Shown here in pieces: positions 26,494 through 35,001 of a DNA stretch of 64,000 nucleotides. How positions within the stretch are numbered: the first letter of the stretch is position 1; each line of letters starts with the position of its first letter. The translations under genes and the position numbers were made by a program. Source of the stretch: Polaromonas sp. A23 (GTDB taxonomy: Bacteria > Pseudomonadota > Gammaproteobacteria > Burkholderiales > Burkholderiaceae_C). The notes below the pieces were generated by a model. That model worked only from the letters and a program-made list of their open reading frames with translations. It did not search any database and was not told the DNA's origin. The stretch is from the NCBI RefSeq assembly GCF_002001015.1, contig NZ_MUNO01000005.1:1-64000 (forward strand), written 5' to 3'.

Positions 26494-27657
26494 TTACTTC
26501 ACCAAGCCGTGGTCGACGTGCGCGCCGAAGTTCTGCACTTCCTTGTTGACCATAGCGCCGCCGGCGCCCTTTTCCACTGTGCGCAGGTACACGTTCTGGG
26601 TGATGTGCCGTGTTGCGGGATCAATGGAGACGGGACCGCGCGGGCTTTCCCACTTCAGCGCCTTGGCAGCGGTGATCGCTTTGTCGCCGTCACGCTTGCC
26701 GCCGGTCGCCTCGATCATCTTGTGGATCACATACATGCCGTCCCATGCGCCGACGGTCGCGTAGTTGGCCACCGCATCCTTGTTTTGCTTTGCGACGGCG
26801 GCAACGAAGGCCTTATTGGCCGGCGAATCATGCGCCGCCGAGTAGTGGAAGGCGGTGGTCAGCCCCAAGGCCGTATCACCGAACTTTTGGAGGTCAAATT
26901 CGTCGGTCTCGGCAGTGCCGAAGAACTCGATGCCGGTTTGGCGCAGTCCGTTCTGCTGATAGGCACGCACGAAGCCGAGGTTCGGCGGGCCGCCGGGCAG
27001 GAAGACGTAAACCGCCTGTGCTCCGCTGGCCTTGATGCGCTGCGCGAACGGGCCGAAGTCGGTGGTGGACAGAGGCATGCGGATGCTCTCCACCACTTGA
27101 CCGCCCTGTTTGGCGAATTCCGTCTTGAACGCATTCTCAGCGTCAATGCCCGGACCGTAGTCGGTGACGGCCGTGATAGCCTTCTTGACGCCTTTCTTGG
27201 CCACGTGCTGGGCCAATGGCACCGTCACCTGCCACAGGGTGTAGCTGGTGCGCACGTAAAAATCGGACTTGGTGGTGATGTCGGATGTGGCAGCGTTGAA
27301 GATCACGGCGGGTGTCTTCGATTCCTGGATCACCGGCGCGATGGCTGCGGCATTGGGCGTGAACACGAAGCCGCCGATGTAGTCCACCTTGTCCTTCACC
27401 ACCAGTTCCTGCGCCAGGTTACGCGCGTTCGCGGGATTGGGAGCGCCTTCGTCGCGGAAGATCAGCTCCACCGTCTGCCCCCCCAGCTTACCGCCTTGGC
27501 TGGCGACATAGGCTTCAGCGCCGGCTTTCATTAGCACTCCGTAGTGGGCGAACGGACCAGAGAACGGGGCAATGATGCCCACCTTCACCTGAGCCACGGC
27601 CCCGAAGGCGACGGTGGCCAGCCCGATGGCGAGAACGGTACTTCGCAAATCTTGCAT
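26494..27657 (-). CDS. Branched-chain-type ABC substrate-binding protein, first gene of P450 operon
   Basis: A 387-residue periplasmic receptor of the type I fold LivJ / Peripla_BP_6 family. The signal peptide is short (MQDLRSTVLAIGLATVAFGA, cleavage near VAQ), followed by VKVGIIAPFSGPFAHYG. I chose the ATG at 27657, 6 nt after GGAG. Receptors of this branch in Burkholderiales and Rhodopseudomonas often bind benzoate-type acids; that and the P450 downstream suggest an aromatic acid ligand. It is the first gene of the thirteen-gene minus-strand run that ends at fghA. Confidence 0.9.
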   Translation of the reverse strand: MQDLRSTVLAIGLATVAFGAVAQVKVGIIAPFSGPFAHYGVLMKAGAEAYVASQGGKLGGQTVELIFRDEGAPNPANARNLAQELVVKDKVDYIGGFVFTPNAAAIAPVIQESKTPAVIFNAATSDITTKSDFYVRTSYTLWQVTVPLAQHVAKKGVKKAITAVTDYGPGIDAENAFKTEFAKQGGQVVESIRMPLSTTDFGPFAQRIKASGAQAVYVFLPGGPPNLGFVRAYQQNGLRQTGIEFFGTAETDEFDLQKFGDTALGLTTAFHYSAAHDSPANKAFVAAVAKQNKDAVANYATVGAWDGMYVIHKMIEATGGKRDGDKAITAAKALKWESPRGPVSIDPATRHITQNVYLRTVEKGAGGAMVNKEVQNFGAHVDHGLVK

Positions 27658-27704
27658 GTTTGTCTCCAAAAGTGGTTTTTAGAATTCAGATTCTGTTCGA
27701 AGTG

Positions 27705-27742
27705 GTTGATATATCAACTAGTAGAAACACCAATAAGTTGAT
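27705..27742 (-). promoter_or_regulatory. Candidate MarR operator(s) ahead of the P450 operon
   Basis: GTTGATATATCAAC (27705-27718) is a perfect 14-bp palindrome, 48 bp upstream of the receptor start. A second inverted pair, ATCAACT (27713-27719) and AGTTGAT (27736-27742), uses the same half-site. The size and symmetry suit a MarR dimer, and the operon encodes one. The region is AT-rich, with a possible minus-strand -10 (TATATC) inside the palindrome. Confidence 0.6.
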
Positions 27743-27974
27743 TCTGCGGTTATAAGCAGCGCGCAAAGGTGGTCGTAGCGCGTGAGCCGGCCTGCGACTT
27801 TCTTGACCAGTTGGAAGGGATCGGGGCTCACCTCCGAACATCGCGTCATAGTTTTCACTGACATAACCCACGATAGATCGCAGGGTACATTTCGACGCGC
27901 GAGAAATAGCCTAGGGAATCAGAACGATCTCCCGTGCCTTAGCCTTGCGGACATAAAACGACGTAAGCAAGCAG
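27743..27974. other. Gene-free junction region between P450 operon and the frmA fragment
   Basis: I find no gene, tRNA or clear terminator here. Open frames are short and resemble nothing I know. It is the likely left border of the sequence that displaced or invaded an older frmA copy, because recognisable frmA similarity begins at about 27975. Confidence 0.4.
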
Positions 27975-28325
<351 letters not shown>

Positions 28326-28357
28326 GAAAGTCCGGATGAGGTTGGTTGAAGTTGAGC

Positions 28358-29584
28358 TTACTTTATCGCGGATGGCGAGGAGGGCGCGCCGTACAGATGC
28401 AGCTTGCGCACCAGCATGAGGCTGAACACTGTGGCCACCACGCCCACCAGCGCATTGCCCCAGTAGTGCTGGACCAGCCCTTGCGCGTCACGGCTGATGA
28501 TGAGGCCGCCGACAAAGGCCGCCGCACCCATGGCGGCCGATTGCACCGAAGAGTTGAGTGCCATGAAGGTCCCGCGCAACTGCGGGTTGGCGGCGCTGGC
28601 CACCAGTGCCATGCCCGGCACCATGCGGCCGTTCATGCCGATAAAAAGTGCAGTCGTCACCAGCAGGATGCCCCACACGCCGAAGCCGGCGGACTGGCTC
28701 AGTAGCAGCATGGGAATGACGGCGGCAATGGCCATGTAGCTGAACACCTTTGCCTTGCCGACCGAGTCGCTCAAACGTCCGATGAAGCGGGCGGTGACCA
28801 GTGTGGCCGCACCGCCGCACAGGTAAAGATACGGTACCTGCTGCACCGTGAATCCACCGTTGGCCGTGATGAAAATGGTGATGTAGGGAATCATCGCGAA
28901 GCCGCCGAACATCAGCAATGCGGTGAACACAAAAGCTTTCAGGTGGTTGGGATCCCGCAGAACCTGCACGATGCCGGCGATAGGTGAGCTGCGTTGGTGC
29001 TCCAGGTGGCCAGCCAGCGCCGGCAAGGTCAGCCACGCTCCGAGTGCCAGCACACCGCAGGTGGCGGCGATGGCGAAAAACGGCGCGTGCCAGCCAAACT
29101 GCGCGGCCAGAAACAGGCTGAGCGGAACACCGGCCACGGATGCCACGGAAAACGAGGACATCACGATGCCCATCGCGCGGCCACGCCGTTCGAACGGAAT
29201 CACATCGGCAATGATGGTTTGCGACAGGGCCGTCAGCACACCGCCAAAGGTGCCTGCGGCCACACGTGCCAGCAACAGGCTGTCGTAGCTGGGCGCAATG
29301 CCGCAGGCCAGCGTTGCGAGCGCAAACAGCACGTACAGCACCAGCAGCAGGTTTTTCCGACCGAAGCGGTCGACGTAGAGCGAGGCGAACAGGCCGGACG
29401 CCCCGGCAGCGAAGGTGTAGGCCGAAACCAGCAGGCCGAACTTCGCATCGCTGATCCCGAAGATCTGGGTGAACTGCGGGCCCAGCGGCATCATGACCAT
29501 GAAGTCCACGATATGGGTGAACTGGATGCCGGCCAGCGTGATGAGAAGCCAGAGTTCGCGTTTGGGGGAAAGGGAAGTGGTCAT
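28358..29584 (-). CDS. MFS transporter
   Basis: A 408-residue major facilitator with twelve hydrophobic helices. The MFS loop 2-3 motif appears as DRFGRKNLLL, and GRAMGIVMSSFSVASVAGVP is typical of the drug:H+ antiporter-1 / arabinose efflux-like group. The ATG at 29584 is used; a TTG one codon earlier is an alternative. It ends 33 bp from the start of the frmA fragment on the same strand and so was probably upstream of the ancestral frmA. Substrate unknown. Confidence 0.9.
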   Translation of the reverse strand: MTTSLSPKRELWLLITLAGIQFTHIVDFMVMMPLGPQFTQIFGISDAKFGLLVSAYTFAAGASGLFASLYVDRFGRKNLLLVLYVLFALATLACGIAPSYDSLLLARVAAGTFGGVLTALSQTIIADVIPFERRGRAMGIVMSSFSVASVAGVPLSLFLAAQFGWHAPFFAIAATCGVLALGAWLTLPALAGHLEHQRSSPIAGIVQVLRDPNHLKAFVFTALLMFGGFAMIPYITIFITANGGFTVQQVPYLYLCGGAATLVTARFIGRLSDSVGKAKVFSYMAIAAVIPMLLLSQSAGFGVWGILLVTTALFIGMNGRMVPGMALVASAANPQLRGTFMALNSSVQSAAMGAAAFVGGLIISRDAQGLVQHYWGNALVGVVATVFSLMLVRKLHLYGAPSSPSAIK

Positions 29585-29689
29585 CAAGAACAGCAGGAAA
29601 GTCGGCCCCCGACTTTATCGGAGCCCGGCTCTGTCTGCTGCGACCAAGAGCAACAACCTTGCCCGTCAACCGCGCTCAAGGCAGAAGTT

Positions 29690-29750
29690 GACATCAAATT
29701 GGCCATTTGCCCAAGCGATTCGGGCGTGACAAGCTACCAAATTGATAGCT
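29690..29750 (-). repeat. Copy 2 of the GCTAT/ATAGCTGCT repeat family (minus strand)
   Basis: Read on the minus strand it runs GCTATCAATTTGGTAGCTTG, then a GCCC...GGGC pair and GGCCAATTTG, matching the family in order. It lies between the MFS start and the dnaJ stop. Confidence 0.65.
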
Positions 29751-29773
29751 GGTCGAAGCTGGGTGCAGTTGCC

Positions 29774-30919
29774 TCAGGCGCTGAAGAAACCCTTGAGCTT
29801 GTCTGTCCAGGTTTCTTCGGTGGGCGAATGTTTGGCGCCGCCTTTTTTCAGGGACTCGTCGAGTTCCTTGAACAGTTTGCGCTGGTGCTCGGTCAGCTTG
29901 ACCGGTGTTTCCACGGTGATGTGGCAGTACAGGTCACCCGGATAGCTCGAGCGCACACCCTTGATGCCCTTGCCGCGCAGGCGGAACTGCTTGCCGGTCT
30001 GCGTGCCTTCAGGGATATCGATGGCGGCCTTGCCGGCCAGCGTCGGCACTTCGATCTCGCCGCCCAGCGCAGCCGCGGCCATGCCGATAGGCACCACGCA
30101 GTGCAGGTCGTCTCCGTCACGCTCGAAAATCTCGTGCTTCTTCAGCCTGATCTCGATGTACAGGTCGCCCGGCGGGCCGCCGTTGGTGCCGGGCTCGCCA
30201 TTGCCGGTCGAGCGGATACGCATGCCGTCGTCGATGCCGGCCGGAATTTTGACTTCCAGCGTTTTGTTGTTCTTGGTCTTGCCGACGCCGTGACAGGTGA
30301 CGCAAGGCTCGGGGATCAGTTTGCCGGTGCCTTTGCACTGCGGGCAGGTCTGTTGCACGCTGAAAAAGCCCTGGCGCATCTGAACCACGCCATGGCCGTG
30401 GCAGGTTGTGCAGGTGACGACCTTGGTGCCGGGCTTGGCGCCGCTGCCGTGGCAGGTGTTGCAGTCGTCCCAGCTCGGGATGCGGATCTGCGCGTCTTTG
30501 CCGGTAGCCGCTTCTTCCAGCGTGACCTCCATCGCGTAGCTGAGATCGCCACCGCGGTAAACCTGGCGTCCACCGCGCTGGCCGCCGCGGCCCTGCTGGG
30601 CGCCGAACACGTCGCCAAAAATATCGCCAAACGCTTCGGCAAAACCGCCGAAGCCTTCTGCACCCGGGCCGCCACCGCGGTTCGGGTCCACGCCGGCGTG
30701 GCCGTACTGGTCGTAGGCCGCGCGTTTCTGCGCGTCGGACAACATTTCGTAGGCCTCTTTGGCGTCCTTGAATTTTTCCTCGGCCGCCTTGCTGGTATCA
30801 CCCTGGTTGCGGTCGGGGTGGTGCTTCATCGCAAGCTTGCGATAGGCTTTCTTGATGTCTTCATCGCTGGCATTTTTGGGAACGCCCAGCGTGTCGTAAT
30901 AATCTTTTTTTATGGCCAT
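29774..30919 (-). CDS. dnaJ: Chaperone DnaJ
   Basis: A 381-residue type I J-protein. The J domain has HPD at 34-36 (KHHPDRNQG), then a Gly-rich linker, four CxxCxGxG zinc repeats ([32 protein letters not shown]), and the C-terminal substrate-binding domains. It stimulates DnaK ATPase and delivers unfolded clients. It is third in the grpE-dnaK-dnaJ order, 107 bp after dnaK with a hairpin between. Confidence 0.98.
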   Translation of the reverse strand: MAIKKDYYDTLGVPKNASDEDIKKAYRKLAMKHHPDRNQGDTSKAAEEKFKDAKEAYEMLSDAQKRAAYDQYGHAGVDPNRGGGPGAEGFGGFAEAFGDIFGDVFGAQQGRGGQRGGRQVYRGGDLSYAMEVTLEEAATGKDAQIRIPSWDDCNTCHGSGAKPGTKVVTCTTCHGHGVVQMRQGFFSVQQTCPQCKGTGKLIPEPCVTCHGVGKTKNNKTLEVKIPAGIDDGMRIRSTGNGEPGTNGGPPGDLYIEIRLKKHEIFERDGDDLHCVVPIGMAAAALGGEIEVPTLAGKAAIDIPEGTQTGKQFRLRGKGIKGVRSSYPGDLYCHITVETPVKLTEHQRKLFKELDESLKKGGAKHSPTEETWTDKLKGFFSA

Positions 30920-30967
30920 GGGAATTGCGTGTTCAGTGGAAAAGATTCCTGGGCTCCGGATGTGGCA

Positions 30968-31001
30968 AAGCGGAATGCGGGGAGAGCCCCCGATTCCGCT
31001 T
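30968..31001 (-). terminator. Hairpin between dnaK and dnaJ
   Basis: Arms AAGCGGAAT (30968-30976) and ATTCCGCTT (30993-31001) plus an inner CGGGG/CCCCG pairing around an AGAG loop form a long stem. No T-run follows on the minus strand, so it may be an attenuator or an RNA processing or stability element that lowers dnaJ relative to dnaK, rather than a full terminator. Confidence 0.5.
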
Positions 31002-31026
31002 CGCTGCCCGGGGCATCAAAAAAGAA

Positions 31027-32964
31027 TCAGCCCTTTTTGACTTCCTTGACTTCGGCGTCCACCACATTGTCGTCTTCTGCAGGTTTTGCCGAAGCATCTT
31101 CCGCGCCAGCTGCCCCGCCGGCTTGCGCAGCCTGGGAGGCCTGCATGTCGGCATACATTTTTTCGCCGAGTTTCTGGCTGGCATCCATCAGGGCGGCATT
31201 TTTCGCGTCAATGGCGTCCTTGCTTTCACCCTTGAGCGCTTCTTCCATGTCCTTGATGGCGGCCTCGATCTTTTCCTTCTCGCCGGCGTCCAGCTTGTCG
31301 CCGTATTCGGTCAGCGATTTTTTCACGCTATGCACCATGGCTTCGGCATTGTTCTTGGCCTGCACAAATTCAACGCGCTGCTTGTCATCGGCTGCGTGGA
31401 GTTCGGCGTCTTTCACCATCTGCTGAATCTCGGCTTCAGACAAACCGGAGTTGGCCTTGATCGTGATCTTGTTTTCCTTGCCGGTGCCCTTGTCCTTCGC
31501 TCCAACGTGCAGGATGCCGTTGGCGTCGATGTCAAACGACACTTCAATCTGCGGCGTACCGCGGGCGGCAGGGGGAATGCCTTCCAGGTTGAACTCGCCC
31601 AGCGCCTTGTTGCCGGAGGCCAGCTCGCGCTCGCCCTGGTAGACCTTGATGGTCACGGCCGGCTGGTTGTCTTCAGCGGTCGAGAAAGTCTGCGCAAACT
31701 TGGTCGGGATGGTCGTGTTCTTCTTGATCATCTTGGTCATCACGCCGCCCATGGTTTCAATACCGAGGGACAGCGGTGTGACGTCGAGCAGCAGCACGTC
31801 GGTACGGTCGCCCGACAGAACCTGGCCCTGGATGGCCGCGCCAACAGCCACGGCTTCGTCGGGGTTCACGTCCTTGCGCGGGTCCTTGCCGAAGAATTCC
31901 TTGACCTTGTCCTGCACCTTGGGCATGCGCGTCTGGCCACCGACCAGGATCACGTCATGGATGTCGTTGCCGCTGACGCTGGCGTCTTTCATGGCCACGC
32001 GGCAGGGCGCAATCGTGCGCTCAACCAGCTCTTCGACCAGTTGCTCCAGCTTGGAGCGGGTCATCTTGATGTTCAGGTGTTTCGGACCCGACGCGTCAGC
32101 GGTGATGTAAGGCAGGTTGATGTCTGTCTGGGCGCTGCTGGACAGCTCGATCTTGGCTTTTTCAGCGGCTTCTTTCAGGCGCTGCAGGGCCAGCACGTCG
32201 TTCTTGAGGTTGACACCCGATTCTTTCTTGAACTCATCAATGATGAAGTCGATGATGCGCTGGTCGAAGTCTTCGCCGCCTAGGAAGGTGTCGCCGTTGG
32301 TGGAGAGCACTTCGAACTGCTTTTCGCCGTCGACATCGGCAATCTCGATGATGGAGATGTCGAAGGTGCCGCCGCCCAGGTCATAGACCCCGAGCTTGCG
32401 ATCGCCCTTTTCCTGCTTGTCCATGCCGAAGGCCAGCGCCGCAGCGGTAGGCTCGTTGATGATGCGCTTGACGTCCAGGCCCGCAATGCGGCCGGCGTCT
32501 TTGGTGGCCTGGCGCTGTGCGTCGTTGAAGTAGGCAGGCACGGTGATCACGGCTTCGGTGACCGGCTCGCCGAGGTAGTCTTCGGCGGTTTTCTTCATCT
32601 TGCGCAGGATGTCGGCGCTGACTTGTTGCGGCGACATCTTCTTGCCGTGCACTTCAATCCAGGCGTCGCCGTTGTCGGCCGCCACGATCTTGTAGGGCAT
32701 CAGGTCGATGTCCTTCTGGACTTCTTTTTCGGTGAACTTGCGGCCGATCAGGCGCTTGACGGCGTACAGCGTGTTTTTAGGGTTGGTCACGGCCTGGCGC
32801 TTGGCCGAGGCGCCGACCAGCACTTCACCGTTTTCGAGATAAGCCACCACCGACGGGGTGGTGCGTGCGCCTTCCGAGTTTTCGATGACGCGCGGAACGT
32901 TGCCCTCCATCACAGCTACGCAGCTGTTGGTGGTGCCCAAGTCGATGCCAATGATTCTGCCCAT
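31027..32964 (-). CDS. dnaK: Chaperone DnaK (Hsp70)
   Basis: A 645-residue Hsp70. The N-terminal nucleotide motif [16 protein letters not shown] is intact, as are the [11 protein letters not shown] phosphate loop, the interdomain linker ([16 protein letters not shown]) and an acidic C-terminal tail ending [10 protein letters not shown]. It folds and protects proteins with DnaJ and the exchange factor GrpE. Length is standard. Transcribed from the sigma-32 promoter ahead of grpE, 127 bp upstream. Confidence 0.98.
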   Translation of the reverse strand: MGRIIGIDLGTTNSCVAVMEGNVPRVIENSEGARTTPSVVAYLENGEVLVGASAKRQAVTNPKNTLYAVKRLIGRKFTEKEVQKDIDLMPYKIVAADNGDAWIEVHGKKMSPQQVSADILRKMKKTAEDYLGEPVTEAVITVPAYFNDAQRQATKDAGRIAGLDVKRIINEPTAAALAFGMDKQEKGDRKLGVYDLGGGTFDISIIEIADVDGEKQFEVLSTNGDTFLGGEDFDQRIIDFIIDEFKKESGVNLKNDVLALQRLKEAAEKAKIELSSSAQTDINLPYITADASGPKHLNIKMTRSKLEQLVEELVERTIAPCRVAMKDASVSGNDIHDVILVGGQTRMPKVQDKVKEFFGKDPRKDVNPDEAVAVGAAIQGQVLSGDRTDVLLLDVTPLSLGIETMGGVMTKMIKKNTTIPTKFAQTFSTAEDNQPAVTIKVYQGERELASGNKALGEFNLEGIPPAARGTPQIEVSFDIDANGILHVGAKDKGTGKENKITIKANSGLSEAEIQQMVKDAELHAADDKQRVEFVQAKNNAEAMVHSVKKSLTEYGDKLDAGEKEKIEAAIKDMEEALKGESKDAIDAKNAALMDASQKLGEKMYADMQASQAAQAGGAAGAEDASAKPAEDDNVVDAEVKEVKKG

Positions 32965-33091
32965 GGTTCTACTCCTGATTTTCTGATTGATTAAATCTGT
33001 CTGACTGTTGGATCAGCCGTTGTGAATGACTGTGTTGATGACTTGTGGATAACTTGTGATCTTTCAAGTGCATCGGCTTCATTTGTTGCGC

Positions 33092-33652
33092 TTATTTGGG
33101 GGCGGCTACCGTCACCAGGGCGGGGCGCAATACCCGGTCGGCAATCAGATAGCCCTTTTGCAGCACGCCGACCACGGTGTTGGCGTCCTGTTCAGCCGGC
33201 ACCATGCTGATGGCCTGATGTTGATGAGGATCAAACTTCTCGCCGGAAGCCGGGTTGATCTCGACCACCCGGTTGCGTTCAAGCGCGCTTTTAAGCTGTT
33301 TGAGCGTGGCCTCGGTGCCTTCGCGGATCTGCGCGGCGGTGGCGTCGGGTTGTTGCAGTCCGGCTTCCAGGCTGTCGGTCACCGGCAGCAGGCTTTCGGC
33401 AAAACTTTCCACGGCGAACTTGCGCGCCTTGGCGATTTCCTCGTCAGCGCGGCGGCGGGCATTTTCAGCCTCGGCCTTGGCGCGCAGGTAGCTGTCGGCC
33501 AGCTCCGTGTTTTTGGCTTGCAGGGCCGCCAGTTCTGACTGGGCGGCCGACAGTGCGTCGGCTTCGTTGGCGGCTTGCGCTGCTTCCAGCTCTTCCGGGC
33601 TCGGGGCACCGCTAAGTTCTTGATTTTGTTCGGATTGATTGTTGTCGGACAT
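33092..33652 (-). CDS. grpE: Nucleotide exchange factor GrpE
   Basis: A 186-residue GrpE: a long N-terminal coiled coil rich in Ala/Glu, then the family core around [19 protein letters not shown] and the C-terminal beta domain with [10 protein letters not shown] and [14 protein letters not shown]. It releases ADP from DnaK. I use the ATG at 33652; a TTG four codons upstream is possible. First gene of the heat-shock unit, with a sigma-32 promoter about 40 bp ahead. Confidence 0.96.
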   Translation of the reverse strand: MSDNNQSEQNQELSGAPSPEELEAAQAANEADALSAAQSELAALQAKNTELADSYLRAKAEAENARRRADEEIAKARKFAVESFAESLLPVTDSLEAGLQQPDATAAQIREGTEATLKQLKSALERNRVVEINPASGEKFDPHQHQAISMVPAEQDANTVVGVLQKGYLIADRVLRPALVTVAAPK

Positions 33653-33690
33653 GGTCGGAGACAAGTTGTTCAGAAGGACAAAGGCCTAGC

Positions 33691-33715
33691 TTGGGGCAGC
33701 AAAGCCCTTTTCAAG
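33691..33715 (-). promoter_or_regulatory. Sigma-32 heat-shock promoter of grpE-dnaK-dnaJ
   Basis: On the minus strand CTTGAA (33715-33710) is followed after 13 bp by CCCCAA (33696-33691), matching the sigma-32 pattern CTTGAA-N13/14-CCCCAT in sequence and spacing. The start of transcription would fall about 30 nt before the grpE ATG. Confidence 0.82.
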
Positions 33716-33781
33716 ACAAGGATTTGGGCCCTGGTGTGCGAAAGCGGTGCGAGGACCACTTTTTGCCGGTAGCGGCGTTCT

Positions 33782-33839
33782 GCTATGAAATACATAGCTG
33801 ACCGCACACATCAAAAAAGGGCGAGCGCCGATTTTAGGC
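33782..33839 (+). repeat. Copy 3 of the GCTAT/ATAGCTGCT repeat family
   Basis: It begins GCTATGAAATACATAGCTG and continues with AAGGGCGAG and GCCGATTTT, in family order. It lies between the grpE heat-shock promoter and the terminator of the winged-helix gene. Confidence 0.65.
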
Positions 33840-33872
33840 ATGAAAACCGGCTGGGCATGGCCGGGCCCAAAG

Positions 33873-33901
33873 AAAAAGACAGGCGCAGGGCCTGTCTTTT
33901 T
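33873..33901. terminator. Bidirectional intrinsic terminator
   Basis: AAAAAGACAGGC (33873-33884) pairs perfectly with GCCTGTCTTTTT (33890-33901) around a 5-nt loop. On the minus strand it ends the winged-helix regulator gene (stop at 33919) and insulates the grpE promoter. The symmetric A/T tails allow function on both strands. Confidence 0.88.
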
Positions 33902-33918
33902 GCTTGGCGCTGTAGCGC

Positions 33919-34242
33919 TTATTTCTTCTTGACGGCCGCTACCTTGGTCTGGCTGGCCGACCACTTGGCGGCGAATGCCTGCACGTCGTTCAGGCGCTTG
34001 AGCAAGTCGGTACCGAGGGCGGTGACGATGTAGCCGTCATTGCCATGGCCCATCAGGCCAGCGGCGCGCAGTTCCTTGATGCGGGTGTTCAGCGTGTTGG
34101 GAGTGATGTTGCCAATGCTGTCCTGGAGCAGCCGGAAAGTTTGCGGGTGGCCGTCTTTGAGTGCCCACAGTACGCGAAGGGCGTAACGCGATTCAAGCAA
34201 TTCAAACAGTTGTCCGACGGCGGCATTTTCTTTGGCACTCAT
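33919..34242 (-). CDS. Small winged-helix regulator, HxlR-like
   Basis: A 107-residue single-domain winged helix. The core LFELLESRYALRVLWALKDG and ITPNTLNTRIKELRAAGLM match HxlR-type regulators, but the Cys typical of HxlR/HypR sensing is absent. A Lys-rich tail (VAAVKKK) ends it. The ATG at 34242 has AGGAG 9 nt before it; an ATG three codons upstream abuts the AGGAG and is less likely. Single-gene unit with its own terminator. Target unknown. Confidence 0.8.
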   Translation of the reverse strand: MSAKENAAVGQLFELLESRYALRVLWALKDGHPQTFRLLQDSIGNITPNTLNTRIKELRAAGLMGHGNDGYIVTALGTDLLKRLNDVQAFAAKWSASQTKVAAVKKK

Positions 34243-34325
34243 GGGGGGCATCTCCTGGTCACGGTTTTGTCACAGTTAATCGGTAAGCACGCGCTTGAAG
34301 CGGAATATAGCGCAAATTTCTGACT

Positions 34326-34385
34326 GCTACTGGTTTTATAGCTGCCCGCGCCCGCAGGATGTAGGCTGAGAGCCAAAAAGGCTTG
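34326..34385 (+). repeat. Copy 4 of the GCTAT/ATAGCTGCT repeat family
   Basis: GCTACTGGTTTTATAGCTGC followed by CGCGCCCG and GAGAGCCAAAAAGGCTTG. It lies in the 230-bp gap between the winged-helix gene and the MarR gene, in which I see no other feature. Confidence 0.65.
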
Positions 34386-34473
34386 AAAAATCACGCCGGA
34401 TGCGCTAGTGCTGTGCTGGCCGTCGGGAGCACCCTGCGTGAAACGCCGGACCGGTTATACCGCCGTTGACGCG

Positions 34474-34956
34474 TCACAAATAGACTTTTTGCAGTAAGCG
34501 GATCAGTGTTTTGGCTTCGGTGGCCGACAGGCGGGAAGCGACATCGGCTTCCAACCCGACGGCCGTGGTTTCGGCCTCGCGCATGAGTTTCTTGCCGCTG
34601 GCGGTCAGGTGCAGGCCCATGGCCCGGCCATCGCGCGGATGCGGTTTGCGTGCGATCAACTCGCGTTTCTCCAGGGCATTGACCATGGCCACCAGGTTGG
34701 GCGGCTGGATGCCCAGCGCCGTGCAGAGCTGACGTGAGGTGATGCCGGGGTTGTGCGTGATCAGGGACAGCACCGAAAAATCCACGGGGCGCAGGGCGTA
34801 GGGGGCCATGCGCACCATGAACACTTCGATCACCGCCAGTGCCGCGCGGCGGGCGTTGTAACCGAGCAGGCCCTCGAGGTAGCTGGTATCGACTTGCTCC
34901 ACCGTGGCGGTTGTGGCTGCAGGGCGGGAAGGTTTGGGAAGGTCGCGGGCACTCAT
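34474..34956 (-). CDS. MarR-family regulator of the hydroxycinnamate locus
   Basis: A 160-residue MarR protein. The recognition helix is QLCTALGIQPPNLVAMVNAL and the wing is HPRDGRAMGLHLT. MarR regulators of this type (HcaR, FerC, CouR) repress hydroxycinnamate genes and respond to hydroxycinnamoyl-CoA; location at the end of the feruloyl-CoA synthetase / esterase / transporter gene series suggests the same here. It probably binds the 33-bp palindrome at 45485-45517. The assignment to that role is inference. Confidence 0.88.
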   Translation of the reverse strand: MSARDLPKPSRPAATTATVEQVDTSYLEGLLGYNARRAALAVIEVFMVRMAPYALRPVDFSVLSLITHNPGITSRQLCTALGIQPPNLVAMVNALEKRELIARKPHPRDGRAMGLHLTASGKKLMREAETTAVGLEADVASRLSATEAKTLIRLLQKVYL

Positions 34957-35001
34957 GGGCTGTGGGGGCTGTGGGTGGCAGATTGTGCGGTTAAAAATAT
35001 A

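Noticed and set aside
28994-32283. Long plus-strand open frames opposite the MFS, dnaJ and dnaK genes
   Set aside because: They are antisense to well conserved genes, have low-complexity His/Gly/Arg-rich translations, and follow from high GC and codon bias.
33044-33052. TGTGGATAA, a perfect DnaA box
   Set aside because: It is single; no cluster, AT-rich unwinding region, dnaA or gyrB gene is near. One chance match in 64 kb is expected.
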